From the NCBI RefSeq assembly GCF_024662235.1, contig NZ_CP096276.1, forward strand, positions 5,270,001 through 5,334,000: DNA of 64,000 nucleotides, in the 5' to 3' direction. Made by a program: the position numbers and the translations under genes. The DNA is from Pimelobacter simplex (GTDB lineage Bacteria > Actinomycetota > Actinomycetes > Propionibacteriales > Nocardioidaceae). The notes under the pieces are model-generated. The model had not been told where the DNA came from. It made no database searches and saw only the letters and a program-made list of their open reading frames with translations. This document shows positions 17,454 to 25,847 of this stretch, piece by piece (the stretch's first letter is position 1; every line of letters starts with the position of its first letter).

Positions 17454-20036
17454 ATGAGCAGCTCGACTTCGAGCCATCCTGCATGGCGAGCGTGGGTGGT
17501 GGGCCTGGCGCTCGCCCTCTGCGCCGCCGTCGTGTCGCCGTGGACGCCGTCGGCGTCCGCGGGAACGACACCGGCACCTGGCGACACCGTCTGGATCGGG
17601 TCCCTGACCCAGGGCCACAGCGGATCGTCGATGCACGCCGTCTACAGCCCGGTACCGGCTGACACCGCCAACCCGGGCACCCCGGACTTCTGGGCGTACT
17701 GCATCGAGCACAACGTCTCGGCCAAGACGAACACCACCGCGGTCGCCGGCGACGTCTCGTCCTTCGTGGGCGCGAACCTGTACGACACCGACCCGACGGT
17801 GCCCGGCAAGGTGCTGTGGATCCTCGCCAACAGCTACCCGGCGCTCAGCCTGGCGGACTTCGCGACCGCCGCGGGCGTCCCGGGCCTGTCGCAGAAGGAC
17901 GCCGTCGAGGCCGTCCAGTACGCCATCTGGCGCTACACCGACGTCGGCTGGGACTCGAACTGGAACTGGGCGGGCTCCGACTCGGAGGCCAACGCGGAGG
18001 CCGCGTACTGGTACCTCATCGGCAAGATCAACGCCGGCAACACCCTGGCGGCCAGCCCCGCGGTCACCGCGTCGGTGACCGCTCCCGCCGGTGCCCAGCA
18101 GGCCGGCACCCTGGTCGGCCCGTTCACGGTGCACACGAACCAGCCGACGGTCAGCGTCTCGGTCGCGCCGGGCGTGACCCTGACGGACGGCGCCGGCGCG
18201 CCGATCAACGCGGCGTCCGTGGTCGACGGTCAGGAGATCTACCTCGACCTGCGCGGCTCGACGACCGCTGGTTCGGCCACGGTCACCGTGACCGCCCAGG
18301 GCTCCGGCGGCACTGGCACGGTCATCTCGGTGCCGACGACCAGCGGTGGTACGCCCACCGCCGGCAGCCACCGGCAGTCGATGGTCCTGGTCGCCGCCAG
18401 TACCGCCACCACCACCGGCACGGCCGCGGCCGCCTGGGCCGCCGCGCCGGCGCCGAGCATCGGCACGACGCTGACCGACAAGGCCGACGGCGACCACGCC
18501 ATCCCCGCGGGCGGCGGCACGGTCGTCGACACCATCGCCTACCAGAACCTCGTGCCCGGCACGTCGTACACGGTGACGGGTGAGCTGATGAAGAAGTCGG
18601 ACGGCTCGGCCACCGGCATCACGGGTTCGAAGACCTTCACCCCGGCCTCGGCCAACGGCACGGTCGAGGTGGAGTTCACGGTTCCTGCCGGGTACGCCGG
18701 GCAGTCGCTGGTCGCCTTCGAGCAGCTGAAGGTCACCGGTCAGGCGCCGGTGGTGGCCGCGCACGAGGACATCAACGACACCGCCCAGACGGTGTCCGTC
18801 GACAAGGCCGCGCCGACGGTGACCACCGAGGCCAGCGCGGCCACGGTCACCCTCGAGGGCGGAAGCGTCGCGCTGCACGACGTCGTGACCGTCACCGGTC
18901 TCGTCCCGGGCGGCGCTCCGGCCAGCACGGGCACGGCCACGCTGTACGGGCCGCTCAGCAGCGTCGACGCGTCGGTGTGCACCGAGGCCAACGCGGTGGG
19001 ATCGGTGACCTTCACGCCGGCCAACGGGACGATCTCGACGCCGACGATCACGGTCGACCAGCCGGGGCTGTACACGTGGCAGGTCCACCTGAGCGCGAAC
19101 GACCGCAACACCGCGGCCAGCCACGCGTGCGGTCTGGCCGCGGAGACCACCGACGTGAAGAGCCCCGTCCTGCCGGGTCAGGCGAAGGTCTCCCTGACGA
19201 CCGAGGCCTCGCACCGCACGGTCAAGCCGGGCACCGCGGTGTTCGACAAGGTCACGATCAAGGGCTTCGTCCCCGGCCACGGCGCGACCGGCTCGGCCAC
19301 GCTGTACGGACCGTTCGCCTCCCGGGCCGACATCACCTGCACGCCGGCGACTGCGGTGCGCACGGTGGCCTTCACGCCGGCCAACGGCACCATCGCGACG
19401 CCGTCGGTGCAGGTGAACCGCACGGGTTACTACACCTGGGTGGCCTCGACCACGGCCGACAGCCGCAACACTGCCGCGACCCACGCCTGTGGCCTGGTGG
19501 CGGAGACGACGATCGTGCGCAAGCCGTCGTACGCCGCTCCGGTCGTCGGTACCGGCTTCAGCACGGACGGCTGGGACCCGTCGGCGCGTCGTAGCGTCAG
19601 CCGGATCCGGATCCCGTCGCTCGGTGTCAACGCGGCCAGCTCGCTGGTCGGCATCACGCGCGGCCAGATGCAGGTGCCGGGCAACGTGGCCCGTACGGGT
19701 CAGCTCACCCAGTCGGCTGCGGCCGGCGACCTGATCGGTACGACGGTCATCGCCGGCCACGTGTCCGACCGGCACGACCGGCCGGGGGCGTTCTGGAAGC
19801 TGTCCAAGATCCGCAAGGGCAAGGTGGTCACGGTCGTGCAGGGCGGCAAGACGCTGCGCTACCGGGTGACCGGCATCGAGCGGTTCTCGCGGACCAAGAA
19901 GCTGCCCGCGCGGTTCTTCTCGACCACGGGTGCGCACCGCCTGGTCCTGATCAGCTGCACCGGCCGGACGACGACGCCGGGCGGTGGGTTCCACTACCGC
20001 CAGAACGTCGTGGTGACGGCGGTGCCGATCGACTGA
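17454..20036 (+). CDS. Secreted thioester-domain adhesin fused to a C-terminal sortase domain
   Basis: 860 residues with a Sec signal peptide (cleavage near ASA, residue 36). Thioester (TQXA) domain, about 40-220: Cys83 in FWAYCIEHN and Gln155 in AVQYAIWRYTD are the pair that forms the internal Cys-Gln thioester. A VaFE-type repeat (about 333-447, LVAFEQL) and two 115-residue modules with Cys pairs (about 453-572 and 576-692) follow. The C-terminus (about 710-860) is a sortase fold with the full triad: His769 in IAGHVSD, Cys835 in LISCTGR and Arg849 in FHYRQNVVV, closest to class F. No LPXTG sorting signal and no C-terminal membrane helix. Having the covalent adhesin and the transpeptidase in one chain is unusual; self-anchoring or autocatalytic linkage is inference. 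Confidence 0.9.
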   Translation: MSSSTSSHPAWRAWVVGLALALCAAVVSPWTPSASAGTTPAPGDTVWIGSLTQGHSGSSMHAVYSPVPADTANPGTPDFWAYCIEHNVSAKTNTTAVAGDVSSFVGANLYDTDPTVPGKVLWILANSYPALSLADFATAAGVPGLSQKDAVEAVQYAIWRYTDVGWDSNWNWAGSDSEANAEAAYWYLIGKINAGNTLAASPAVTASVTAPAGAQQAGTLVGPFTVHTNQPTVSVSVAPGVTLTDGAGAPINAASVVDGQEIYLDLRGSTTAGSATVTVTAQGSGGTGTVISVPTTSGGTPTAGSHRQSMVLVAASTATTTGTAAAAWAAAPAPSIGTTLTDKADGDHAIPAGGGTVVDTIAYQNLVPGTSYTVTGELMKKSDGSATGITGSKTFTPASANGTVEVEFTVPAGYAGQSLVAFEQLKVTGQAPVVAAHEDINDTAQTVSVDKAAPTVTTEASAATVTLEGGSVALHDVVTVTGLVPGGAPASTGTATLYGPLSSVDASVCTEANAVGSVTFTPANGTISTPTITVDQPGLYTWQVHLSANDRNTAASHACGLAAETTDVKSPVLPGQAKVSLTTEASHRTVKPGTAVFDKVTIKGFVPGHGATGSATLYGPFASRADITCTPATAVRTVAFTPANGTIATPSVQVNRTGYYTWVASTTADSRNTAATHACGLVAETTIVRKPSYAAPVVGTGFSTDGWDPSARRSVSRIRIPSLGVNAASSLVGITRGQMQVPGNVARTGQLTQSAAAGDLIGTTVIAGHVSDRHDRPGAFWKLSKIRKGKVVTVVQGGKTLRYRVTGIERFSRTKKLPARFFSTTGAHRLVLISCTGRTTTPGGGFHYRQNVVVTAVPID

Positions 20037-20284
20037 CACGTAGCCCCCGATCGGGTGTCATCTGCGGCAAATCCGCGGACTTCTCCACCCAGGCCCGTTC
20101 GGGATCGGCCACGCTCTCCCCATCCCCCTCCGGGGTGCCCGGTGGACGGGCGGGGACAGACGTCAGGCCCATGAGATCCCCACACCTCGTGGGTCCAGGT
20201 CCCCGACTGCCGGCGGCGACGGAGCTCCTCCGTCGCCGCCGGCAGCACTTCCGCGGTGGCTCGCACGCCGCGCGGGGACAGCGC
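20037..20284. other. Convergent intergenic region
   Basis: Lies between the 3' ends of the adhesin-sortase gene and the sigma-factor operon. Holds the strong hairpin at 20208-20244 and weaker GC-rich stems near 20045 and 20125. No gene seen. Confidence 0.6.
20208..20244. terminator. Bidirectional terminator-like hairpin
   Basis: Perfect 17-bp stem, TGCCGGCGGCGACGGAG paired across a CTC loop. No T-run on either side, as is common for actinobacterial terminators. It lies between two convergent genes. Confidence 0.6.
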
Positions 20285-20854
20285 TCAGGTACGCCGGCCC
20301 AGGAGGGCGAGCACGTGCTCGCCCGCGGGAGCCTCGGTGGCGACCGGGACCGGCGGGGCGAACCGGTCGTCGCCCTCGAGCGCGATCCGCAGCGCGGTGG
20401 GGAGCAGCTCGGCGGCGAGCCGCTCGGGCAGGGGGGTGCCGCGGCCCGTCGTACGGCCGACGTCCCAGCCGTGCACGGCGATCTCGACGGCGGCCAGCCG
20501 GGCGACCGCGTCGACGGGCAGGGGGTGGCCGCCGACGTCGACGTACGGCGAGCTCGCGTGCATCCAGGCGGCCAGCAGTCCGCAGGCCTTGGTCTGCAGG
20601 CTGGTGACGCGCGCCTCGAGCGGGGCCGGGGCCGCGCTGCGCAGGCCGATCGTGCCGTCGGCGGCCTCGGCGAAGGCGTCGAGGGCGTCCTCCATGTGGG
20701 CCAGCAGGTCGGCGAGGTCCCAGCCGGCGCAGGGGGTCGGACGGTCGACGTCCGCGCAGGTGATCGTGCCCAGTGCGGCGCGGGTGTAGTCGAGGGCGCG
20801 CTGCAGCACGTCGAGCCCCGCGACCAGCCCGGCCGGGGTCGGCTCGGCGGTCAT
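20285..20854 (-). CDS. MDMPI/DinB-like metal-binding protein (TIGR03086-type)
   Basis: 189 residues from ATG 20854, 5 nt after the sigma factor stop, so co-transcribed. Family marks: TPCAGWDLADLLAHM near residue 40 (first metal His), and AAVEIAVHGWDV near residue 135 (further ligand). This helical-bundle family includes mycothiol-dependent maleylpyruvate isomerase and many proteins of unknown activity; a mycothiol-linked reaction is plausible in an actinobacterium but not shown. Tight pairing with a SigG-like sigma factor suggests a role in that regulon or in modulating the factor. Confidence 0.82.
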   Translation of the reverse strand: MTAEPTPAGLVAGLDVLQRALDYTRAALGTITCADVDRPTPCAGWDLADLLAHMEDALDAFAEAADGTIGLRSAAPAPLEARVTSLQTKACGLLAAWMHASSPYVDVGGHPLPVDAVARLAAVEIAVHGWDVGRTTGRGTPLPERLAAELLPTALRIALEGDDRFAPPVPVATEAPAGEHVLALLGRRT

Positions 20855-20859
20855 CGGGC

Positions 20860-21918
20860 TCACCCCGCGCAGGCGGGGGCGTCCGGGACGGGCACGTAGT
20901 CGGCCGGCAGCCGCTCGGGCAGCCCGAAGCGCGCGAAGAGCCGGGCGTCGAAGAACGCGGTGACGTGCTCGACGCGCAGGTCGTCGCCGGACCCGGTCAT
21001 CTGGAGGACCTGCAGGTGGAACGGCTCGAAGTGGCCCTCGGGGTGACGCATGTAGAGGCCGAACGCGGGCTGTCCGTTGGCGATCGTCTCGACCATCGGC
21101 ATGTCGTTGAAGCCGCCGGGGCACTTGGTGCCGATGAGCTCGGCGATCGCGGCGGCGCCGCGGTAGTGGTTGAGGAAGGGCGGCATGTCCCAGGTGGCGT
21201 CGTACTTGAGGAGCTGGACGATCTGGTCGATGTCCTTGCGCCAGAACGCCGCCAGGTAGGCGTCGAGGAGCTGGCGCTGGGCCGCGTCGAGGTCGGGCTC
21301 GACCGTGTCGGGGGTCAGGCCGCGCTCGGCGAGCTGGGCGTGCGCGCGCTGGAGCGCGGAGTTGACCGCGGCGGTCGTCGTGTCGAGGGCGGTCGCGGTC
21401 TCGGCGGCCGACCAGCGCAGCACGTCGCGCAGGATGAGCACCGCGCGCTGGCGGGCCGGGAGGTGCTGGAGCGCGGCGACGAACGCCAGCCGGATCGTGT
21501 CGCGCTCGGCGACCTCGACGGCGGCGTCCGGGATCGGCTCGAGCCACGGCACCTCGTGGTCCTCGAGCAGCTCGTCGGAGGGCGCGGAGTCGGCGGTGCC
21601 GAGACCGGTCGGGAGCGGCCGGCGCGGCTTGCTCTCGAGGTTGGTCAGGCACACGTTGGTGGCGATCTTGTAGAGCCAGGTACGGACCGAGCTGCGGCCC
21701 TGGAAGTTGGCCGAGGCCTTCCAGGCGCGCAGGAAGGTCTCCTGGACCAGGTCCTCGGCCTCGTGGACCGAGCCGCTCATCCGGTAGCAGTGCGCCATCA
21801 GCTCGCGCTGGTAGCGCCCGGTCAGCGTGTCGAAGTCCGCGAGCTCGTCGCTCGCCGTCGTCGCCGCTGTCGTCGTCTGCGCCTGCTCCGTCACCGTGTG
21901 TCCCATCGCCATCGTCAT
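20860..21918 (-). CDS. ECF sigma factor with SnoaL-like C-terminal domain (SigG-like)
   Basis: 352 residues. Region 2 (about 30-100: YQRELMAHCYRMSGSVHEAEDLVQETF is the hallmark stretch) and region 4 (about 140-205, LPARQRAVLILRDVL). A SnoaL/NTF2-like extension (about 215-335) ends with the FARFGLPERL motif of the SigG / TIGR02960 group. In this class the extension takes over from a separate anti-sigma factor and tunes activity, perhaps by binding a small molecule. Three in-frame ATGs at 21918, 21912 and 21906 leave the exact start open. The MDMPI-like gene follows directly. Confidence 0.88.
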   Translation of the reverse strand: MTMAMGHTVTEQAQTTTAATTASDELADFDTLTGRYQRELMAHCYRMSGSVHEAEDLVQETFLRAWKASANFQGRSSVRTWLYKIATNVCLTNLESKPRRPLPTGLGTADSAPSDELLEDHEVPWLEPIPDAAVEVAERDTIRLAFVAALQHLPARQRAVLILRDVLRWSAAETATALDTTTAAVNSALQRAHAQLAERGLTPDTVEPDLDAAQRQLLDAYLAAFWRKDIDQIVQLLKYDATWDMPPFLNHYRGAAAIAELIGTKCPGGFNDMPMVETIANGQPAFGLYMRHPEGHFEPFHLQVLQMTGSGDDLRVEHVTAFFDARLFARFGLPERLPADYVPVPDAPACAG

Positions 21919-21979
21919 CGCCGCCGCCCTGGTGCTCGTCAGTCTGCCTGAAGGGTCCGACCAGGGGCAGGGGCGAAAC

Positions 21980-22969
21980 TCATCGGTGCTGCGGCGCGGA
22001 TCCTGGGGCGAGGCGGTCGAGGGCCTCGGTCCGGTCGACCAGGTCGGCCATCGTGACCGGCCCGAGCGCCGGCCGGGCCACGGCTCGCTCGGCCGCGAGG
22101 ACGGTGAGGACGCCGGTCGCGTGCGACTGGCCGGTGCCGCTCGCGCCGAGCGCCTGGCCGGTACGACGGTTGACCGCGACCACCTGCCAGGCGGCCGAGC
22201 CGACGTGCGGCGAGTGGCGCAGCAGGCCGCCCGCGCCGGTCCGCGCCGCGAGCCCGAGCGCGACCGTCGCGGCCCGGCTGCTCAGCGTGAGGTGGCTGCG
22301 GATCGCGACGCCGAGCCGCTCGCCGACGAGCACGTGGTCGGGGAAGTCCGCCCGCAGGTAGGTCCGGGTCCGCCCGTCCGGACCGGTCAGGCGCCGCCGG
22401 TCGCGCAGGTTGAGCACCCGGCCGCCCTCCGGCGGGGCGTGGACCGGGGCGCCGACCAGGTCCGCCGTCCACTGCACGGCCGCGTCGCCGTGGCGCTCGG
22501 CCGTCCCGAGCAGGACGCCCACGTCGATCTCGTCGTCGGGCCGGACGTCGAGCGCCGCGACCAGGACCGTGCTCAGTCCCGGGGCGAGCCCGGCACCGAG
22601 GACGACGGTCGTCGCGGCCGGTGCCGCCTCCCGCAGCGCGGCCAGGTAGGAGCTCGTCGCCGAGATGTCCACGAGGACGGATGCTCCCGCTGCCGCGACC
22701 ACGGTGCTCTCGACGCCGGCCGCGTTGACGAGGACGTCGTGCCCCTCGACCGCACGGGCGAGCGCGCGCCGGGCGGCGTCGTCCTCGGGGCGGGTCAGGT
22801 CGACCGCGACCCCGTCGGGCGGCGCGGTGCGTCCGGCCGGGGTGACCTCGTGGCCGCGGCGGCGCAGCTCGGCGACGACGACGCGGCCGACCGCGCCGCG
22901 GGCGCCGAGGACGAGGGCCCTCATCGTGAGGTCCGGGGGGAGAGGTGAGGGAACGGATGCATCGGTCAT
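21980..22969 (-). CDS. NAD(P)-binding saccharopine-dehydrogenase-like oxidoreductase
   Basis: 329 residues from ATG 22969; a second ATG at 22924 (MRALVLGARG) would give 314 residues and begins right at the Rossmann fold. The nucleotide site is VLGARGAVGRVVVAEL; later blocks (VLVNAAGVEST, VLGAGLAPGLSTVL) match saccharopine-reductase-like proteins. The catalytic substrate is unknown. It is divergent from a TetR gene, and both promoters lie over two copies of an 18-bp operator, so repression by that TetR is very likely. Confidence 0.75.
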   Translation of the reverse strand: MTDASVPSPLPPDLTMRALVLGARGAVGRVVVAELRRRGHEVTPAGRTAPPDGVAVDLTRPEDDAARRALARAVEGHDVLVNAAGVESTVVAAAGASVLVDISATSSYLAALREAAPAATTVVLGAGLAPGLSTVLVAALDVRPDDEIDVGVLLGTAERHGDAAVQWTADLVGAPVHAPPEGGRVLNLRDRRRLTGPDGRTRTYLRADFPDHVLVGERLGVAIRSHLTLSSRAATVALGLAARTGAGGLLRHSPHVGSAAWQVVAVNRRTGQALGASGTGQSHATGVLTVLAAERAVARPALGPVTMADLVDRTEALDRLAPGSAPQHR

Positions 22970-22970
22970 C

Positions 22971-22988
22971 TCCAAACGTTTGGTTGGA
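22971..22988. promoter_or_regulatory. TetR operator copy 1
   Basis: TCCAAACGTTTGGTTGGA contains the perfect palindrome CCAAACGTTTGG. The wider 22967-22992 stretch also has CATCTCCAA/TTGGAGATG arms. Confidence 0.6.
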
Positions 22989-23016
22989 GATGACCGTAGC
23001 GAGGCTCGGCCACATT

Positions 23017-23034
23017 TCCAAACGGATGGTTGGA
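23017..23034. promoter_or_regulatory. TetR operator copy 2
   Basis: TCCAAACGGATGGTTGGA, a direct copy of the first site with two mismatches, 46 bp away and 7 bp before the -10 box of the tetR gene. Suggests autoregulation. Confidence 0.55.
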
Positions 23035-23040
23035 GTCGGC

Positions 23041-23046
23041 TACGCT
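23041..23046 (+). promoter_or_regulatory. -10 box of tetR, leaderless
   Basis: TACGCT, 6 nt before GTG 23053. Confidence 0.5.
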
Positions 23047-23052
23047 GGTCCC

Positions 23053-23634
23053 GTGGCATGGGACACCGAGGGGACCCGCACCCGGCTGCTCGACGCCGGG
23101 GTCCGCCAGTTCGCGGCGCTCGGCTTCGCGGGGGCCCGGATCGACGCGATCGCCCGTGACGCGGGGATCAACAAGGAGCGGGTCTACCGCTACTTCGGTG
23201 ACAAGCAGGGGCTCTTCGCGGCGGTGCTCGAGCACGAGCTCGGCGCCTTCTTCGACGGCCTCGAGATCGAGGACACGACGCCCGAGGGCATCGGGGAGTT
23301 CGCCGGGCGGATGTTCGACCGCTGCCTGGCCCGCCCCGAGCTCCCGCGGCTGCTGGTCTGGGAGAGCCTCGAGCTCGACGCGCCGGTCGCCGTCGACAGC
23401 CGCGAGCCGACCTGCGCGGTCAACGCGTCCCGGATCTGCGCGTCCGTCGGCGGCCTCGGCGGCGCGGCGGCGGAGCACCTGCTGCTGAGCGCCATCTCGG
23501 TGGTCGTGGGGTGGTGGAGCCTGTCCCGGCTCACCGAGGTGGTGCTGAGCGATCCCGCATCGGCCGCCGTACGGCGGGGGATGGTGGTCGACCAGATGAC
23601 CGCGCTGGCCCGCGCGGCGGGCCAGGCGGGCTAG
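23053..23634 (+). CDS. TetR-family repressor
   Basis: 193 residues from GTG 23053, chosen for its leaderless -10 box; the frame is open upstream but would cross both operators. HTH at about 8-55 (LLDAGVRQFAALGFAGARIDAIA, then NKERVYRYFGDKQGL, each a classic TetR stretch), then a helical ligand domain. It should control itself and the divergent oxidoreductase through the two 18-bp operators. The ligand is unknown. Confidence 0.88.
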   Translation: MAWDTEGTRTRLLDAGVRQFAALGFAGARIDAIARDAGINKERVYRYFGDKQGLFAAVLEHELGAFFDGLEIEDTTPEGIGEFAGRMFDRCLARPELPRLLVWESLELDAPVAVDSREPTCAVNASRICASVGGLGGAAAEHLLLSAISVVVGWWSLSRLTEVVLSDPASAAVRRGMVVDQMTALARAAGQAG

Positions 23635-23648
23635 GTGGGCCAGGCAGG

Positions 23649-25217
23649 CTAGGCGGGCTGGGTCCGGGCCGCGGCCAGCACCCGCTCCGCCGCCGGTACG
23701 GCGAGCGCCCGGTCGGCCGGGACGAGCCCGATCCGGGTGCGGCGGTCGAGCAGGTCGGCGACGTCCGCGGCGCCTTCGTGGGTGACGCCGAAGAACAGCT
23801 CGGCCCCCACCGTCGGCACGCCCTCGGCGATCGGCGCGAGCAGGTCGGCGGTGCTCCAGCCGCTCGCCTCGACGGCGGCGGACAGGACGAGGTCCGCATC
23901 GGCGCCGTAGCGCCGGATGAGCCGGGCCTGCCCGGGGTGCGCGGCGCGGGCCGCCGCGTCGGCGAGCGCCGCGCGCGGGGCGGCGCCGGCCAGTGGCAGG
24001 GTCGCGGTCACGCACGGGCCGGCGCTCGCGCCCAGGCCGGAGGCGGCGACCGCGGCGTCGACCGCGTCCTCGGCCATCCGGCGGTAGGTGGTGAGCTTGC
24101 CGCCCACGATCGTCACGACGCCGGTGCGCGAGGTCAGCACGGCGTGCTTGCGGGACAGGTCGGCGGTCGCGTCGTCGCCGCCGTCGAGCAGCGGCCGCAG
24201 GCCGGCGAAGGCGCCGACCACGTCGGAGCGGCGCAGCGGCCGCGCGAACGAGGCCGCGACGACGTCGAGCAGGAAGCCGATCTCGACCTCGGTCGGCTCG
24301 GCGACGTCGGGGACCGGGCCGTCGACGGGCTCGTCGGTGAGGCCGACGTAGAGCTGGCCGTCGGGCTGGGGGAGCACGAGCACGAACCGGTTGGTCTCGC
24401 CCGGGATGGGGGCGAAGACGGCGACGTCGAGACCGGGCAGCGCCTCGCCGCGCAGCACCAGGTGGGTGCCGCGCGAGGGGCGCAGCCGGACGTCGTCGAC
24501 GAGCTCGCCGGCCCAGACGCCGGTCGCGTTGACGACCGCGCGGGCGCTGACCTCGACCTGCGTCCCGGTGAGCTCGTCGCGCAGGACGACCTGCTGGCCG
24601 GTCGCGCTGAGGACGCGGGCGTGGGTGCGGACGTGGGCGCCGCGCTCGGCCGCCGTACGGGCGATGGTGGTGACCAGGCGGGCGTCGTCCTCGAGCTGGC
24701 CGTCCCAGCCGAGGTAGGCGCCGCGCAGTCCGTCGGTCCGCAGCGGCGGCGCGAGCCGCCGGGTCTCGGCGGCGCTGAGCCGGCGCGGCCGGGGGAGGGT
24801 GTCGCTGCTCGTCCCGGCGGCTCGGCGCAGCAGGTCGCCGCCGAGGAAGCCGGCTCCGGCGAGCGTGCCCATCGGCCGGCTGACGCCGGCGGAGAGCGGG
24901 ATGATCGAGGGCAGCGGCCGGGTCAGGTGCGGCGCGGTGGTCTCCATCAGGATGCCGCGCTCGACGGCGCTCTCGTGGGCGATGCCGACCTGGCCGGAGG
25001 CGAGGTAGCGCAGTCCGCCGTGGACCAGCTTGGACGAGAAGCGCGACGTACCGAACGCCAGGTCGTGGGCGTCGACCGCCAGCACGCTCAGCCCGCGCGC
25101 GACCGCGTCGAGGGCGACGCCGGCGCCGGTGATGCCGAGGCCGATGACGACCACGTCGACCGTGGTCGGGACGGCGGCGAGGCCGGGGGTGATCCGGGTG
25201 GGGGTGAGGCTGGTCAT
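23649..25217 (-). CDS. glpD: FAD-dependent glycerol-3-phosphate dehydrogenase
   Basis: 522 residues from ATG 25217, which overlaps the tetR stop as ATGA; the open frame further upstream is a shadow of tetR. N-terminal FAD fold VVVIGLGITGAGVALDA, then the family stretches RFSSKLVHGGLRYLASG and GGKLTTYRRMAEDAVD, and the C-terminal helical domain (DAO_C). It oxidises glycerol-3-phosphate to dihydroxyacetone phosphate at the membrane and passes electrons to quinone. Next to an AgpS-like oxidase and a diacylglycerol-kinase-like gene, its product could supply DHAP for lipid synthesis, though catabolic use is equally possible. Confidence 0.93.
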   Translation of the reverse strand: MTSLTPTRITPGLAAVPTTVDVVVIGLGITGAGVALDAVARGLSVLAVDAHDLAFGTSRFSSKLVHGGLRYLASGQVGIAHESAVERGILMETTAPHLTRPLPSIIPLSAGVSRPMGTLAGAGFLGGDLLRRAAGTSSDTLPRPRRLSAAETRRLAPPLRTDGLRGAYLGWDGQLEDDARLVTTIARTAAERGAHVRTHARVLSATGQQVVLRDELTGTQVEVSARAVVNATGVWAGELVDDVRLRPSRGTHLVLRGEALPGLDVAVFAPIPGETNRFVLVLPQPDGQLYVGLTDEPVDGPVPDVAEPTEVEIGFLLDVVAASFARPLRRSDVVGAFAGLRPLLDGGDDATADLSRKHAVLTSRTGVVTIVGGKLTTYRRMAEDAVDAAVAASGLGASAGPCVTATLPLAGAAPRAALADAAARAAHPGQARLIRRYGADADLVLSAAVEASGWSTADLLAPIAEGVPTVGAELFFGVTHEGAADVADLLDRRTRIGLVPADRALAVPAAERVLAAARTQPA

Positions 25218-25828
25218 GGCTGGAGGCTCCGGACGACGAGGGTGTGCAGCTCGGTCTCGAGGGCCGACTCGTCGACCACGTCGTCGACCATCGTGTGCGC
25301 CGACAGGACGTAGCCGTGGGCCGCGAGCAGCAGCCCGCGCGCGATCGCCGCGGGTGCGCCGGCGCGGATCGCGCCGTCGTCCTGGCCGGTCGCGATCGCG
25401 GCGCCGAGGACCTCGAGGATGAGCTCCTGCGAGCGGCCGCGGCGGGCGAGCAGGTAGGGGAGGATCAGCTCGGGGTCGAGCTCGACGATCCGGGTGAACA
25501 GCTCGTTCTCGCGCAGCGCCCCGACGGTGGCCACGACGGTGTCGGCGATCGAGCCGGGCGTGGGCGGCGTCGCCGCGTCGACCCGGCCGGCGACCAGGGA
25601 GCCCCACTCGCGGGTCATCAGGTCGGCCAGGAGCGCGGGCATGTCGGACCACGCGCGGTAGATCGTCATCCGCGAGACGCCCGCCCGCCGGGCGACCTCG
25701 GTCAACGTGGTGCGCCGCCAGCCCACGTCGAGGATGCACTCGCGGGCGGCATCGAGGTAGCCGTCGCGCGGGGTGCTCTCGGTGCTCCCGGGGCTTTCGG
25801 ATTCGCCGTTGTGACGATGTGACGTCAT
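25214..25828 (-). CDS. TetR-family regulator of the glpD/agpS-like locus
   Basis: 204 residues from ATG 25828 (a further in-frame ATG lies at 25837). HTH about 30-75: CILDVGWRRTTLTEVARRAG then SRMTIYRAW; C-terminal helical domain about 85-200. Only 17 bp separate its ATG from the divergent oxidase ATG, and that gap is the centre of a near-perfect palindrome, so one bound dimer would shut both. Translationally coupled to glpD (ATGA overlap), hence glpD is under the same control. Confidence 0.88.
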   Translation of the reverse strand: MTSHRHNGESESPGSTESTPRDGYLDAARECILDVGWRRTTLTEVARRAGVSRMTIYRAWSDMPALLADLMTREWGSLVAGRVDAATPPTPGSIADTVVATVGALRENELFTRIVELDPELILPYLLARRGRSQELILEVLGAAIATGQDDGAIRAGAPAAIARGLLLAAHGYVLSAHTMVDDVVDESALETELHTLVVRSLQP

Positions 25829-25847
25829 GTGTAACACTGTAACACAT
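25825..25847. promoter_or_regulatory. Shared operator between tetR and agpS-like gene
   Basis: 23-bp imperfect palindrome: half-sites CATGTGTAACA and TGTAACACATG around a central C, mismatching at only the central base and one symmetric pair. It contains both start codons and the presumed -10 boxes (TAACAC rightward, TACAGT leftward). Confidence 0.6.

Noticed and set aside
19880..19925. KKLPARFF in the sortase domain as a sorting signal
   Set aside because: Not LPXTG, not followed by a hydrophobic helix and basic tail, and inside the catalytic fold.
17316..20039. A 907-codon open frame on the minus strand opposite the adhesin-sortase gene
   Set aside because: The plus strand has signal peptide, domains and catalytic motifs. 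The minus frame is Arg/Gly/Asp filler typical of antisense in GC-rich DNA. The same holds for long shadow frames at 2758-4857, 8485-10644, 46429-48951, 52539-55478 and 54734-57769.
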